DNA of 64,000 nucleotides from Vibrio sp. SCSIO 43135 (GTDB lineage Bacteria; Pseudomonadota; Gammaproteobacteria; Enterobacterales; Vibrionaceae): NCBI RefSeq assembly GCF_023716665.1, contig NZ_CP071859.1, positions 1,426,001 to 1,490,000 of the forward strand, read 5' to 3'. Shown piece by piece: positions 8,506 to 17,484 of this stretch (position 1 is its first letter; each line of letters starts with the position of its first letter). The notes under the pieces were generated by a model. It saw only the letters and a program-made list of their open reading frames with translations, ran no database searches and was not told where the DNA came from. The position numbers and the translations under genes were made by a program.

Positions 8506-9612
8506 TTATACCGTTAGATAGTGCTTAACGAACTCTGTCACTTTCACCATATCATCAATGGCGATGTACTCTTCTGTGGTATGCACCTTCGCCATGCCAG
8601 TAGAGATGTTAACCGTTGTTAGGCCTTTCGCATTAAAGTTGTTAGCATCGCTACCACCGCCGGTTCCTTTCGTGAAAGGTTCCGCGCCGATGGCTTCAAA
8701 GGATGCTTTCACTTCTTGGATATGCGGATGATCGTCGGCAATCACGAATGCGTTGTATGCTCGAGTCGACTCGATTTCCACTTCTGCACCATGCTTTGTC
8801 GCCGCTGCTTGGAAAGTTTCAATCATATGGTCAACTTGTTTGGTGAGCTTGTCGTCGTTCAGAGAACGAGCTTCAGCTACAATCTTGAGTTCTGGCATAA
8901 CGATGTTGGTTGCCTGGCCACCTTCAACCACACCAATATTTGCCGTGGTTTCTTCGTCGATGCGAAGTAGGTTCATTTGCGTAATGGCATCTGCTGCAAC
9001 GCTAATTGCGCTGATGCCTTCTTCTGGCGCTAAGCCAGCGTGTGCTGGGCGGCCTTTGATCGTTGCAACGATTTTTTGCTGGCCAGGTGCGGCATTTACG
9101 ATAGTGCCAATTGGGCCACCGGTATCAAGAACAATGGCTTTGTTTGCTTGAATGTAAGACATATCGAAGTGCTCGGAGCCGAATAGGCCACCTTCTTCGT
9201 GCACGGTGAACGCAAGCTCAATGGTTTTATGATCGAGGTTTTCAGCTTGAATACAACGAACCGCTTCCATAATTGCAGCGATGCCCGATTTGTCGTCGCC
9301 ACCTAAAATGGTGTTGCCTTTTGAACGAATGATACCGTCTTCGATAACCGGCTCAATGCCGTTGCCTGGAGTCACGGTATCCATATGGCAGCTTAGTACG
9401 ATGCTGTCATCCAATTTACCGTCTAAGCGCGCGTAGACATTGAAGCCGTTAGAAACCTCTTCAGGTACAGGGAGTTTATGAACGGTAAAGCCCATCTCAC
9501 CAAGTTGTTCAGCCAGCGTTTCTGCAATTTGTTTTTCGTAGCGAGATTCGCTGTCAATTTGGATTAATTGAAAGAAGTGGTCGACGAGTCGTTGTTGGTT
9601 TATTTGTGTCAT
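8506..9612 (-). CDS. M20-family tripeptidase-T-like metallopeptidase
   Basis: Cytoplasmic zinc aminopeptidase related to PepT (M20 family), 368 residues. Metal ligands and catalytic acids are all readable in order: SCHMDTV, NTILGGDDKSG, HEEGGLFGS, LDTGG and, near the C-terminus, VHTTEEYI. The dimerisation (lid) domain with GRPAHAGLAPEEG lies between them. The sequence is closer to the PepT-like branch that lacks the longer PepT N-terminus. It is a single gene, convergent with the kinase-like gene, whose stop lies 33 bp away. Substrate preference cannot be read from the sequence. Confidence 0.9.
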   Translation of the reverse strand: MTQINQQRLVDHFFQLIQIDSESRYEKQIAETLAEQLGEMGFTVHKLPVPEEVSNGFNVYARLDGKLDDSIVLSCHMDTVTPGNGIEPVIEDGIIRSKGNTILGGDDKSGIAAIMEAVRCIQAENLDHKTIELAFTVHEEGGLFGSEHFDMSYIQANKAIVLDTGGPIGTIVNAAPGQQKIVATIKGRPAHAGLAPEEGISAISVAADAITQMNLLRIDEETTANIGVVEGGQATNIVMPELKIVAEARSLNDDKLTKQVDHMIETFQAAATKHGAEVEIESTRAYNAFVIADDHPHIQEVKASFEAIGAEPFTKGTGGGSDANNFNAKGLTTVNISTGMAKVHTTEEYIAIDDMVKVTEFVKHYLTV

Positions 9613-9737
9613 TGTAATACCTCTTAGGGAACAGAGGCAGTTACCATAGCGCTTGTTACACGGGAGATTCCCTGAGTTAAATCAAGAAACCTCCCGATAG
9701 GTATCTATGCTAGTTGGGATATTTGGTTGAATATTCT

Positions 9738-11279
9738 CTACTCGATATTAATAGGGTTGGTGGTATCGAGCGAAAATTCATCGTCAGATTTGGGTTTAAT
9801 TAGCGGCAGCACATGACGAAGTGTCATCGGTTTAAAATGATAGTAGCCTTGCTGATAGGGTACACCTTTCGCGACGAGATAACTGTGTTGCTCAGAGGTC
9901 TCAACACCTTCAGCGATGGTTTTTACATCAAGGTTATTAGCGAGTTCAATGATCGAATTGAGTACCGGTGCATTAACTGACGTGACGCCAATCGTATCTA
10001 TGAAGCATTTATCAATTTTAAGATAATCAAACCTGATGTTCTGCAGTACTGAAAGGCTTGTGGTACCTGTACCAAAGTCATCGATGAGAATATCGATTCC
10101 AAGTGAATGCAGATCGGCGACGGCAAGTTGTCCTTGCTCATTGAGTAACTGCCTTTCGGTAATTTCCACACCCAGCTTGATGTTCAACGCAAGTAACTGG
10201 CTCTTAAAAACCTGCAGCCTTTTTAGGTTCTCTTCATCTGCAAGGTAACTTGGTGGAACGTTGATTCCAAGGTGCAGCAGCTTGTTCAAGTTAGTGTGTT
10301 TGAAGTCTGTCAACGCGCGCTCCAACACATAGTCAGTAACCGTGTTGATTAAGCTGCTTTCTTCGGCGATAGGAATAAAGATATCGGGCCGTACATACCC
10401 AAAAACAGGGTGCTTCCATCTCAGTAGGGCTTCGACACCACATACTTCATTCGTTTCGCTGGTAATGATGGGTTGGTAGACCAGAAACAGTTCTCTTTTT
10501 TTGAGCCCTTTTTCTAAGTGAGTTGCCATGGAACGATTGCGTTTTAACCATACTGCGATTAGACAGTAAGTTAGAGAAATAGTGACTGATATTGGCAGTG
10601 AGCCGAGAATAAATATTCCTAGAATTCGCCAAATGTAACTGGAGTTCGCTTCTATCGAGATTGAGTAATTGTATCGCTGAGAGCTCGCTTTAAATATCGT
10701 TGGTGACCATTCTTGTCGCTCGGTAGGGAGCTGTGAGTATCGATGCAAATGGAAGCTGAACTTCTTAACGCGAAGATCACTTGAATACCCTAATAGCGCG
10801 CGGAAATAGTAGCGGTCGACTGTAGACATCGCGCTCCACTCCGGATTGGTAGGGTTTGTATCTAATACAATGTAGTTTTGAATATGGTATTCGTCAGGAA
10901 TGTTGAATGTGTATATACCAGATTCTAAACCAGCACGAGGACGGTACGCGGAGACTCGCTGACTGATTTCTCCCTCAAATGAAGAGCAGGTGATTCGGTC
11001 TTTGTTTACCAGAATAAGCTCTTCAATGGTGCTGGAGTAGCGCAGCGATTTCTGTATTTGCTCACAATTTCCAATGTTGTTGAGCGCCATTTTATTTTCC
11101 CGATGCATGTTGGTGACAATGACATCGATATGCGCGACATACCGTTCTATTAGAGCTCGGTATTCAGATCCAATATACAAGACAGAAACGATGCCACTTA
11201 GAAGTATCATCAGCGGGATAGGGAATATTAACCAGAATAGGCTGAACTGATTCGGTAATGCTCTATGGTTTTTCTTCAT
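9738..11279 (-). CDS. CSS-motif EAL c-di-GMP phosphodiesterase
   Basis: Inner-membrane cyclic-di-GMP phosphodiesterase, 513 residues. Membrane segments at about 16-36 and 217-243 enclose a periplasmic CSS-motif domain (C98-S99-S100 in ITCSSFEG, with a second Cys at 72). This domain type is thought to respond to disulfide redox state. The EAL domain starts near 262. E283 lies in GVEALLRW, and the other catalytic/metal motifs follow: LGINVPP, VEITER, IDDFGTGTTSL, DYLKIDKCFI, IAEGVET and QQGYYHFKP. All residues needed for phosphodiesterase activity are present. It is transcribed divergently from hppD and alone. Confidence 0.93.
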   Translation of the reverse strand: MKKNHRALPNQFSLFWLIFPIPLMILLSGIVSVLYIGSEYRALIERYVAHIDVIVTNMHRENKMALNNIGNCEQIQKSLRYSSTIEELILVNKDRITCSSFEGEISQRVSAYRPRAGLESGIYTFNIPDEYHIQNYIVLDTNPTNPEWSAMSTVDRYYFRALLGYSSDLRVKKFSFHLHRYSQLPTERQEWSPTIFKASSQRYNYSISIEANSSYIWRILGIFILGSLPISVTISLTYCLIAVWLKRNRSMATHLEKGLKKRELFLVYQPIITSETNEVCGVEALLRWKHPVFGYVRPDIFIPIAEESSLINTVTDYVLERALTDFKHTNLNKLLHLGINVPPSYLADEENLKRLQVFKSQLLALNIKLGVEITERQLLNEQGQLAVADLHSLGIDILIDDFGTGTTSLSVLQNIRFDYLKIDKCFIDTIGVTSVNAPVLNSIIELANNLDVKTIAEGVETSEQHSYLVAKGVPYQQGYYHFKPMTLRHVLPLIKPKSDDEFSLDTTNPINIE

Positions 11280-11425
11280 TGAATATTGATAGTGAATCCA
11301 CTTCTTAATAATTCTATCAATGTCTCTTTCCTGAGACTTACCACCTTACGCCAATTTTGAGAGGCACACGCGAATTCAGGTTCGTTGGTTTGTTACTGAT
11401 GAAAATTTGCACTAAATCTGTGAGC

Positions 11426-11443
11426 TGTAAACATAATGTTACT
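11426..11443. promoter_or_regulatory. TyrR-box-like site upstream of hppD
   Basis: TGTAAA-CATAAT-GTTACT matches the TyrR/PhhR consensus TGTAAA-N6-TTTACA at 10 of 12 positions. It lies in the 440-bp gap between the EAL gene and hppD. Regulation by TyrR is inferred from the pathway. Confidence 0.4.
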
Positions 11444-11455
11444 GTTTGAGGCGGA

Positions 11456-11471
11456 TTTTACAGATGTAAAA
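11456..11471. repeat. 16-bp palindrome TTTTACAGATGTAAAA
   Basis: Near-perfect dyad with a GA centre, made of TTTACA and TGTAAA halves in everted order relative to a TyrR box. It lies between the two TyrR-box-like sites and is a possible operator. Confidence 0.4.
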
Positions 11472-11533
11472 GTTCTTTGAAATACAGTGCTGTAAACGCT
11501 TTTCTCTATTCAACGGCCATGGTGATGGTTAAA

Positions 11534-11551
11534 TGTAATGAAAATGTTACT
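11534..11551. promoter_or_regulatory. Second TyrR-box-like site upstream of hppD
   Basis: TGTAAT-GAAAAT-GTTACT matches the TyrR consensus at 9 of 12 positions. It shares the ending AATGTTACT or a close variant with the site 108 bp upstream. It lies about 170 bp before the hppD start. Confidence 0.35.
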
Positions 11552-11719
11552 AAAATATAGATTAAGAGTAACGTTCTGAAGTTCTTCGATTCTATTTCTT
11601 TTTTGAACGAGATATTTCAAGTTAATAAAACGACGTGACGCACAGTGTTTATCGAAAAAGTGTCGTTGCTGGAAACAACGTTAATGCGAAAAGAATATGA
11701 AGCACTCAAGGAGTAGAGC

Positions 11720-12793
11720 ATGACTGTATCGTACAACCCACTAGGTACTGATGGATTTGAATTTGTTGAATACACAGCGGCAAATGAAAAGGGGATTCAG
11801 GATCTAAAATCGCTATTTAGTTCGTTAGGTTTTGCCGAAGTGGCCAAGCATCGTTCTAAGGAAGCATGGCTTTATCGCCAGGGAGACATCAGTTTCATTG
11901 TGAATGCTCAGCCGCACAGCCAAGCCGAGGAATTTGCTAAGGTGCATGGGCCTTCTGTTTGCGGTATGGCCTTTCGTGTTCATGATGCGGCTGTGGCAAT
12001 GGAACAAGCATTGGCAAATGGTGGCGAAGAGTACAAGACCGAAATTGGCCCTATGGAGTTGAGCATTCCCGCTATTTACGGAATTGGTGAGAGCCTGCTC
12101 TATTTCGTTGACCGCTACGGTAGCAATTCAATCTATGATGTGGATTTCAAATTTTACGAAGACGCCAAAGAGCGCCTTGCTGCTAAAGATGTCGGCCTTT
12201 ACGAGATTGATCATCTTACGCACAACGTAAAACAGGGCAATATGGATGTATGGTCGGGTTTTTATGAGCGCATTGGTAACTTTAGAGAAATCCGCTACTT
12301 CGATATCGAAGGCAAATTAACAGGCTTAGTCAGCCGAGCGATGACAGCTCCTTGTGGCAAAATCCGCATCCCAATTAATGAATCTTCGGATGATAAATCG
12401 CAGATCGAAGAATTCATTCGCGAATACAACGGTGAAGGTATTCAGCATATCGCATTAACCACAGACGACATCTACGAAACAGTGAAAACGCTGCGTGATC
12501 GTGGCATGGACTTTATGCCAACGCCAGACACCTACTACGAGAAAGTCAATTCACGAGTTGAGGGCCATTCTGAGGACGTAGATAAACTGAAAGACCTACG
12601 TATCCTTATTGATGGTGCACCAATGAAAGACGGCATTTTGCTGCAAATCTTCACCCAAACGGTGATTGGCCCAGTGTTCTTTGAAATCATTCAACGCAAA
12701 GGGAACGAGGGCTTTGGTGAAGGTAACTTTAAAGCGCTGTTTGAATCTATCGAGGAAGATCAAATTCGACGCGGGGTGTTAAACGATGCATAA
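11720..12793 (+). CDS. hppD: 4-hydroxyphenylpyruvate dioxygenase
   Basis: Converts 4-hydroxyphenylpyruvate to homogentisate in tyrosine degradation; cytoplasmic Fe(II) enzyme of 357 residues, normal for bacterial HppD. The iron triad is visible: His in EIDHLTHNV, His in GIQHIALTT and Glu in VFFEIIQRKG. The vicinal-oxygen-chelate repeats are present. The ATG at 11720 is preceded by AAGGAGTAGAGC. It is the first gene of hppD-hmgA-fahA-maiA and overlaps hmgA by 8 bp. Possible TyrR boxes lie in the 440-bp region upstream. Confidence 0.96.
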   Translation: MTVSYNPLGTDGFEFVEYTAANEKGIQDLKSLFSSLGFAEVAKHRSKEAWLYRQGDISFIVNAQPHSQAEEFAKVHGPSVCGMAFRVHDAAVAMEQALANGGEEYKTEIGPMELSIPAIYGIGESLLYFVDRYGSNSIYDVDFKFYEDAKERLAAKDVGLYEIDHLTHNVKQGNMDVWSGFYERIGNFREIRYFDIEGKLTGLVSRAMTAPCGKIRIPINESSDDKSQIEEFIREYNGEGIQHIALTTDDIYETVKTLRDRGMDFMPTPDTYYEKVNSRVEGHSEDVDKLKDLRILIDGAPMKDGILLQIFTQTVIGPVFFEIIQRKGNEGFGEGNFKALFESIEEDQIRRGVLNDA

Positions 12794-13916
12794 GTGGATT
12801 GCATTTCCTCATAAGGAAGGGGTGTGCTCTAAGCAAGCACACGCCGATTTTCCTGAAGAGGCTATTTATGAGCGCGAAGCGGGCAGGGAGGGCTTTTTTG
12901 GTCCTGCTGCTCACTTTCATCATCAACATGCGCCAACTGGCTGGAGTGAATGGGAAGGTGAACTCCGCCCTCGAGCATTCAATTTTAACCTAGTTGAGAA
13001 AGCGGTTCAGGTTTCACCATGGATTGTGCCAAATCTATTGCACAATGCCGATTGCAAGATTCGTGTTTGGCGCATGGACCAAGCGATGGACTTTTTGGTA
13101 CGAAATGCCGATGGCGATGAGCTACTGTTCATCCACCAAGGGCAGGCCGACCTTTACTGCGACTATGGCCACCTTGAAGTCAAAGAAGGGGATTATGTAA
13201 TGATCCCTCGTTCGACTAACTGGCGTATCGAACCAAAAGAACCGATGTTCATTTTGATGGTTGAAAACACAGGTTCTGCTTATTCATTACCTGAAAAAGG
13301 GCTGGTGGGTAATCATGCGGTGTTTGATCCAGCAGTACTGGAAGTCCCGTCTATTAACGACAAATTTAAAGCGCAGTATTCTGAGCAAACGACACAAGTG
13401 CAAATGAAGCGCCATGAGCAGGTTAACGTAATCACTTATCCATTTAACCCTCTAGATGCGATTGGCTGGCATGGCGATTTGTCGGTCGTAAAACTGAACT
13501 GGCGTGATATCCGCCCATTGATGTCGCACCGTTACCACCTACCTCCATCCGCACATACTACTTTCGTTGGTAAAGGTTTCGTGGTGTGTACGTTTGTCCC
13601 TAGGCCAATAGAAAGCGATCCGGGGGCGTTGAAAGTGCCGTTCTACCACAACAATGACGATTACGATGAAGTGCTGTTCTACCACGCAGGGGATTTCTTC
13701 AGCCGAGACAACATCGAAGCGGGTATGGTGACATTCCACCCGGCGGGCTTTACCCATGGGCCACACCCGAAAGCATTTCAAGCTGGGCGTGAGTACAAGA
13801 AGAAGTTCACTGATGAAGTGGCAGTAATGATTGATACTCGCAATGCGCTTAACTTCGCTGACGAAGCTCAGCAAGTGGAAAATAAAGAATACGTTTACAG
13901 TTGGAAGCAGCCTTAG
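12786..13916 (+). CDS. hmgA: Homogentisate 1,2-dioxygenase
   Basis: Opens the homogentisate ring to maleylacetoacetate; non-haem iron enzyme of 376 residues. The start ATG lies within the end of hppD (8-bp overlap), indicating translational coupling. Readable family blocks include YHLPPSAHTTFVGKGFVVC, FYHNNDDYDEVLFYHAGDFF and FHPAGFTHGPHP, which contain the iron-binding His and Glu residues. It is shorter than the roughly 430-residue Pseudomonas/eukaryotic enzymes and matches the shorter HmgA branch found in Vibrio. Loss of this gene in vibrios is known to cause homogentisate (pyomelanin) pigmentation; this copy looks intact. Confidence 0.94.
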   Translation: MHKWIAFPHKEGVCSKQAHADFPEEAIYEREAGREGFFGPAAHFHHQHAPTGWSEWEGELRPRAFNFNLVEKAVQVSPWIVPNLLHNADCKIRVWRMDQAMDFLVRNADGDELLFIHQGQADLYCDYGHLEVKEGDYVMIPRSTNWRIEPKEPMFILMVENTGSAYSLPEKGLVGNHAVFDPAVLEVPSINDKFKAQYSEQTTQVQMKRHEQVNVITYPFNPLDAIGWHGDLSVVKLNWRDIRPLMSHRYHLPPSAHTTFVGKGFVVCTFVPRPIESDPGALKVPFYHNNDDYDEVLFYHAGDFFSRDNIEAGMVTFHPAGFTHGPHPKAFQAGREYKKKFTDEVAVMIDTRNALNFADEAQQVENKEYVYSWKQP

Positions 13917-13985
13917 CCCTTAGCGCAGGTCCAGACAGTCGTTTAATACGGCAGATTAGAACAACAGATTGAGCAAGGAAGTAAT

Positions 13986-14999
13986 ATGAAGTTAGCCACA
14001 TTGAAAAATGGTACCCGTGATGGTGTGCTCGTTGTAGTCAGTAAGGATCTGTCTAAGTGCGTTGCTGTTGCCGAGATTGCAGGCACGATGCAGCAAGCTT
14101 TAGACAATTGGCAGCAGACTAAACCGTTACTCGAAGAAGTGTACTTGGGTTTGAATGAAGGGATCTTGCTACAAGAGATGCCATTCGACCAAGCTAAATG
14201 TGAGTCCCCGTTACCGAGAGCCTATCAGTGGGCCGATGGCTCTGCGTACGTTAATCACGTTGAGTTAGTGAGGAAGGCGCGCGGTGCTGAAATGCCACCA
14301 AGTTTTTGGACTGATCCGCTGATGTATCAAGGAGGTTCAGATGCGTTCATTGGTCCACGAGATGATATTCCACTGGGCAGTGAAGACTGGGGCATCGATT
14401 TTGAAGGTGAAGTTGCTGTGGTAACGGGGGATGTGCCGATGGGGTGTGCCTACGAGACGGCGGCAGATTCAATCAAACTTCTTATGTTGGTTAATGACGT
14501 TTCACTGCGAGGGTTGATTCCAGCCGAACTCGGTAAAGGGTTTGGCTTCTTCCAATCAAAACCCTCCTCAGTGTTTTCACCTGTCGCAGTGACACCTGAT
14601 GAGCTTGGTGAGTCTTGGACGGAAAACAAAGTGCATTTACCGCTGCTTTCCACCTACAACAACAAACCATTTGGCTGTCCAAATGCGGGCGTAGATATGA
14701 CGTTCGATTTTGCACAATTGGTCGCACACGCGGCCAAAACGCGTCCACTTTCAGCGGGGGCGATTATCGGATCAGGCACGGTGTCGAATAAACAAGGTAC
14801 AGACTTTGGTACTGCGATATCAGAAGGTGGTGTTGGCTACTCTTGCATTGCGGAAGTACGCATGATTGAAACCATCCGAGACGGTAAGCCAAGCACTCAA
14901 TTTATGCGCTTTGGCGATACTATTAAGATGGAAATGCAAGATCAACATGGCCACAGTATTTTTGGTAGCATCGACCAAACGGTCGTGAAGTATTCATAG
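13986..14999 (+). CDS. fahA: Fumarylacetoacetate hydrolase
   Basis: Cleaves fumarylacetoacetate to fumarate and acetoacetate, 337 residues. FAH-fold metal ligands are seen in GIDFEGEVAVV (acidic pair) and LMLVNDVSLRGLIP (Asp). The substrate-binding GFGFFQSKPSSVFSPV and C-terminal GTVSNKQGTDFG blocks are typical of the bacterial FAH family. It lies 69 bp after hmgA with AAGGAAGT before the ATG. The acetoacetate product could feed the CoA-transferase/thiolase genes at 37-40 kb (inference). Confidence 0.94.
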   Translation: MKLATLKNGTRDGVLVVVSKDLSKCVAVAEIAGTMQQALDNWQQTKPLLEEVYLGLNEGILLQEMPFDQAKCESPLPRAYQWADGSAYVNHVELVRKARGAEMPPSFWTDPLMYQGGSDAFIGPRDDIPLGSEDWGIDFEGEVAVVTGDVPMGCAYETAADSIKLLMLVNDVSLRGLIPAELGKGFGFFQSKPSSVFSPVAVTPDELGESWTENKVHLPLLSTYNNKPFGCPNAGVDMTFDFAQLVAHAAKTRPLSAGAIIGSGTVSNKQGTDFGTAISEGGVGYSCIAEVRMIETIRDGKPSTQFMRFGDTIKMEMQDQHGHSIFGSIDQTVVKYS

Positions 15000-15023
15000 A
15001 GCCGTTTGTAATAGGGAGATTAG

Positions 15024-15674
15024 ATGTCTAACTTGACTCTTTATGGGTACTGGCGGTCTTCGGCCGCCTATCGAGTGCGCATTGCGCTAAATTTAAAGCA
15101 GCTCGATTATACCTCGGTCCCCGTTCATCTGGTGAAAGACGGTGGACAGCAGCATGCCACAAGTTATAGCAGTATGAATGCCAGTGAACTGGTCCCTGTC
15201 TTGGTTGATGGGGATCTACAACTGAACCAGTCCCTGTCGATCATTGACTACCTCGATGAAAACTACGCGGGGCCACTTTTAACACCAGAGAGTGGTGACC
15301 GCCGTTATTTGGTTAAGTCTTTGGCACAAGATATTGCTATAGATGTTCACCCCATTAATAACCTCAGAGTGATGCAGTACCTTTCAAAGGAAGTTAATGC
15401 AGACGATAACCAAAAGCTTAACTGGACAAGGCACTGGATTGAACTAGGTTTTCACGCGTTAGAAAAGAAACTGGCTTCCGCGAGTGGCACTTATTGTGTT
15501 GGCGATGAGATTTCGTTGGTCGATGTGTGTTTAGTACCGCAAGTTTACAACGCAGAACGTTTCGGCGTAGACATGAGTGCTTTCCCTATTATTCAACGAG
15601 TAGTGGAAGTACTGCGAGTGAATCCTGCTTTTATTAAAGCGGCACCTGAAAATCAACCCGATGCGGACTACTAG
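15024..15674 (+). CDS. maiA: Maleylacetoacetate isomerase (zeta-class GST)
   Basis: Glutathione-dependent cis-trans isomerase converting maleylacetoacetate to fumarylacetoacetate, 216 residues. The N-terminal thioredoxin fold carries YWRSSAAYRVRIALNLK; the usual SSCS/SSAS active motif appears as SSAA, with the first Ser and the Arg retained. The segments ASELVPVLVDGD, QSLSIIDYLDE and DVHPINNLRV are characteristic of the family. It is the last gene of the tyrosine catabolic operon, 24 bp after fahA, and is followed by a strong terminator. Confidence 0.94.
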   Translation: MSNLTLYGYWRSSAAYRVRIALNLKQLDYTSVPVHLVKDGGQQHATSYSSMNASELVPVLVDGDLQLNQSLSIIDYLDENYAGPLLTPESGDRRYLVKSLAQDIAIDVHPINNLRVMQYLSKEVNADDNQKLNWTRHWIELGFHALEKKLASASGTYCVGDEISLVDVCLVPQVYNAERFGVDMSAFPIIQRVVEVLRVNPAFIKAAPENQPDADY

Positions 15675-15691
15675 GCAGTATTAAAGGAAAT

Positions 15692-15730
15692 AAAAAGGCC
15701 CTTATCTCGCAAGAGGTGAGGGCCTTTTTT
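15692..15730. terminator. Terminator after maiA (bidirectional)
   Basis: AAAAAGGCCC(T)TATCTC-GCAA-GAGGTGA-GGGCCTTTTTT: a long GC stem with A and T tracts on both sides. It serves maiA and the convergent DeoR gene. Confidence 0.88.
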
Positions 15731-15752
15731 CATGTTGTATATATTGAGCAAT

Positions 15753-16502
15753 CTAGCTGTGGGGCACAGCTTGAACGTTCAAGTCTGCTGGTAGTTGAGC
15801 CTTATTGGTGTAAATACGCTCAAAATCAGCCAAAGGAGCGACTTTGATGGCGGTGGTTCTTTCCCATTTGGTTGCATCGGCGACCAGCCAAGTTTGGCGG
15901 CTGTTTCGCATGATAGATTGAGACAAGTCAGATTCTAACTGTTCGTGTTCCATCGCATAGTGGCTGCTGGTGACAGACGCACAGCCACAGATGCCCACAT
16001 CGGCTTCAAACCCTGCAAAGAAGTTGACCGCGCTGCTGCCGACGAGATCTTGGTGCTCTCGGCGAAATAGTCCGCCTGCAAGATACACTTCGATATTCTG
16101 ATTGGCCTCCAGAATCTTCGCAACTTGCAGGTTATTAGTCACCACACGTAATGTCGATTTGCCCAGCAGAAACTGAGCAATTCTTGTCACCGTTGTGCCG
16201 ATGCCAATCATCACGGTTGCACCATCTGGTATCGCTTCGGCGACGGCGAGAGCAATGTCGTCTTTGGTTGTCGACTCCACTTCAGAGCGAAAACGGTAAC
16301 TGGTATTAGTAAGAGTGGCAGGTAAACTGACCCCGCCATGAACTCTTCGCGCTAGCCCTTGTTCGCATAAGTTGTTCACGTCGCGACGAATGGTTTGAGT
16401 GGTCACAGAAAACAGCTCGGCCAATTGGTCGATCTGAACATCTTGATCCACTTTAAGGGTGGCTAGGATTTGTTTTTGGCGCTGGTTCAGTTCCATAGTC
16501 AC
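15753..16502 (-). CDS. DeoR-family regulator of the TRAP/GDPD locus
   Basis: DeoR/GlpR-family repressor of 249 residues. The N-terminal winged helix (RQKQILATLKVDQDVQIDQL, then TTQTIRRDVNNLCEQGLARR and VHGG) is followed by a sugar-phosphate-isomerase-like effector domain (VMIGIGTTVTRIAQFL, VVTNNLQVA, WLVADATKWER). Start: a GTG at 16502, two bases after the upstream gene's stop codon, or an ATG at 16496. Either is translationally coupled to the glycerophosphodiesterase gene. Ligands of this family are typically phosphorylated sugars or polyols. Its likely operators are the TTCAT repeats in the divergent control region (17222-17401). Confidence 0.92.
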   Translation of the reverse strand: MTMELNQRQKQILATLKVDQDVQIDQLAELFSVTTQTIRRDVNNLCEQGLARRVHGGVSLPATLTNTSYRFRSEVESTTKDDIALAVAEAIPDGATVMIGIGTTVTRIAQFLLGKSTLRVVTNNLQVAKILEANQNIEVYLAGGLFRREHQDLVGSSAVNFFAGFEADVGICGCASVTSSHYAMEHEQLESDLSQSIMRNSRQTWLVADATKWERTTAIKVAPLADFERIYTNKAQLPADLNVQAVPHS

Positions 16503-16504
16503 TA

Positions 16505-17209
16505 CTAAAATTCGTTTGGTTTGTCCGTGATGATGTAGTCAACACCTAAGTCATAGAAATCTTGTGCTTTCTCTGGCGCATTAAGAGTCCAGATTTTAAG
16601 CACGAGTCCCGCCTCTTTGATGGAATTCGCTATGTCGGCATTCAGAATCTGGTGGTCGATATGAACACTGAACAAATCCAATTCTTGCAGCGATTCTAAG
16701 CTGAAATCATTCCAAACTTCGCAAATGAATCCGCGTCGTACTTGCGGCAACTGAGCTTGGCAGATGGCTAAGGCGTCTTTGCTAAAACTGGAGAGTAGCA
16801 GCTTGTCTAGAGGGTAATTCTTCTGCTTTACCACACTGACAACCTGTTCAACCAACGTATCGATGGTTTTGTCATCGTAGGTTTTCAGTTCTAGATTCAA
16901 TGTCAGATCGAGCTCGACACATTTATCCAGGGCTTCTTCTAATGTCGGTACTTGAGTCCCTTCAAACTGATTGCCAAACCAATTGCCCGCATCGAGGGTC
17001 TTAAGCGTTTCAAGGTCGAGTTCGGACACTTTACCTTCGCCGTCAGTGCAACGGTTTACCGTTTTGTCGTGAATAATGACGGGAATGTTATCCGCACTCA
17101 GTTGAGTGTCGATCTCTACCCAAGTCGCGCCCGACTGAGCTGCTTGCTCAATGCTTACCAGTGTATTTTCTGGTGCTAGCGAAGCGGCACCGCGATGGCC
17201 TGTAATCAT
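16505..17209 (-). CDS. Glycerophosphodiester phosphodiesterase, cytoplasmic (UgpQ-like)
   Basis: Hydrolyses glycerophosphodiesters to glycerol-3-phosphate and an alcohol, 234 residues. The GDPD signature is complete: TGHRGAASLAPENT (catalytic His, Arg), VEIDTQLSADNIPVIIHDKT (metal Glu/Asp and the second His) and LNLELKTYD. The C-terminus closes the barrel with LKIWTLNAPEKAQDF and DYIITDKP. There is no signal peptide, so it acts on imported substrate in the cytoplasm, as UgpQ does. It is coupled to the DeoR gene downstream and divergent from a TRAP transporter. The full Ugp importer begins about 5 kb to the right. Confidence 0.93.
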   Translation of the reverse strand: MITGHRGAASLAPENTLVSIEQAAQSGATWVEIDTQLSADNIPVIIHDKTVNRCTDGEGKVSELDLETLKTLDAGNWFGNQFEGTQVPTLEEALDKCVELDLTLNLELKTYDDKTIDTLVEQVVSVVKQKNYPLDKLLLSSFSKDALAICQAQLPQVRRGFICEVWNDFSLESLQELDLFSVHIDHQILNADIANSIKEAGLVLKIWTLNAPEKAQDFYDLGVDYIITDKPNEF

Positions 17210-17221
17210 AGTGTACTCTCA

Positions 17222-17234
17222 ATGTTCATTTGAA
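17222..17234. promoter_or_regulatory. DeoR operator candidate (copy 1)
   Basis: ATGTTCATTTGAA, starting 13 bp upstream of the GDPD start codon. The core TTCAT-T-TGAA is a near-palindrome and shares ATGTTCAT with the tandem copies at 17368 and 17389. Confidence 0.5.
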
Positions 17235-17367
17235 AACCAAAGTGACAATAGCTTGGTTTTATTACAGTTTTATTATTGGTGGTTTGTTGTGCATTAATCT
17301 AGCTGAATTTCTGGGCTAGTGGCAACGTTTAATTGTCAAAAAGCAATAGTGAGATCTTATTCAAACT

Positions 17368-17401
17368 ATGTTCATCTTAATGATGCAAATGTTCATATGA
17401 A
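17368..17401. promoter_or_regulatory. Tandem DeoR operator candidates (copies 2 and 3)
   Basis: ATGTTCAT occurs at 17368 and again at 17389, exactly 21 bp (two helical turns) apart. The third copy is the palindrome TTCATATGAA (17392-17401). With the copy at 17222 they flank the GDPD-DeoR / TRAP divergent promoters, a layout that allows DeoR looping or cooperative binding. Regulation is inferred. Confidence 0.55.
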
Positions 17402-17484
17402 TGTAATAATTCACTCGCATACTCTACAAAAATTAAATATCACTCTCTACTTAAGTAAAAACAGCCATTAATAAGGTACTGAAA

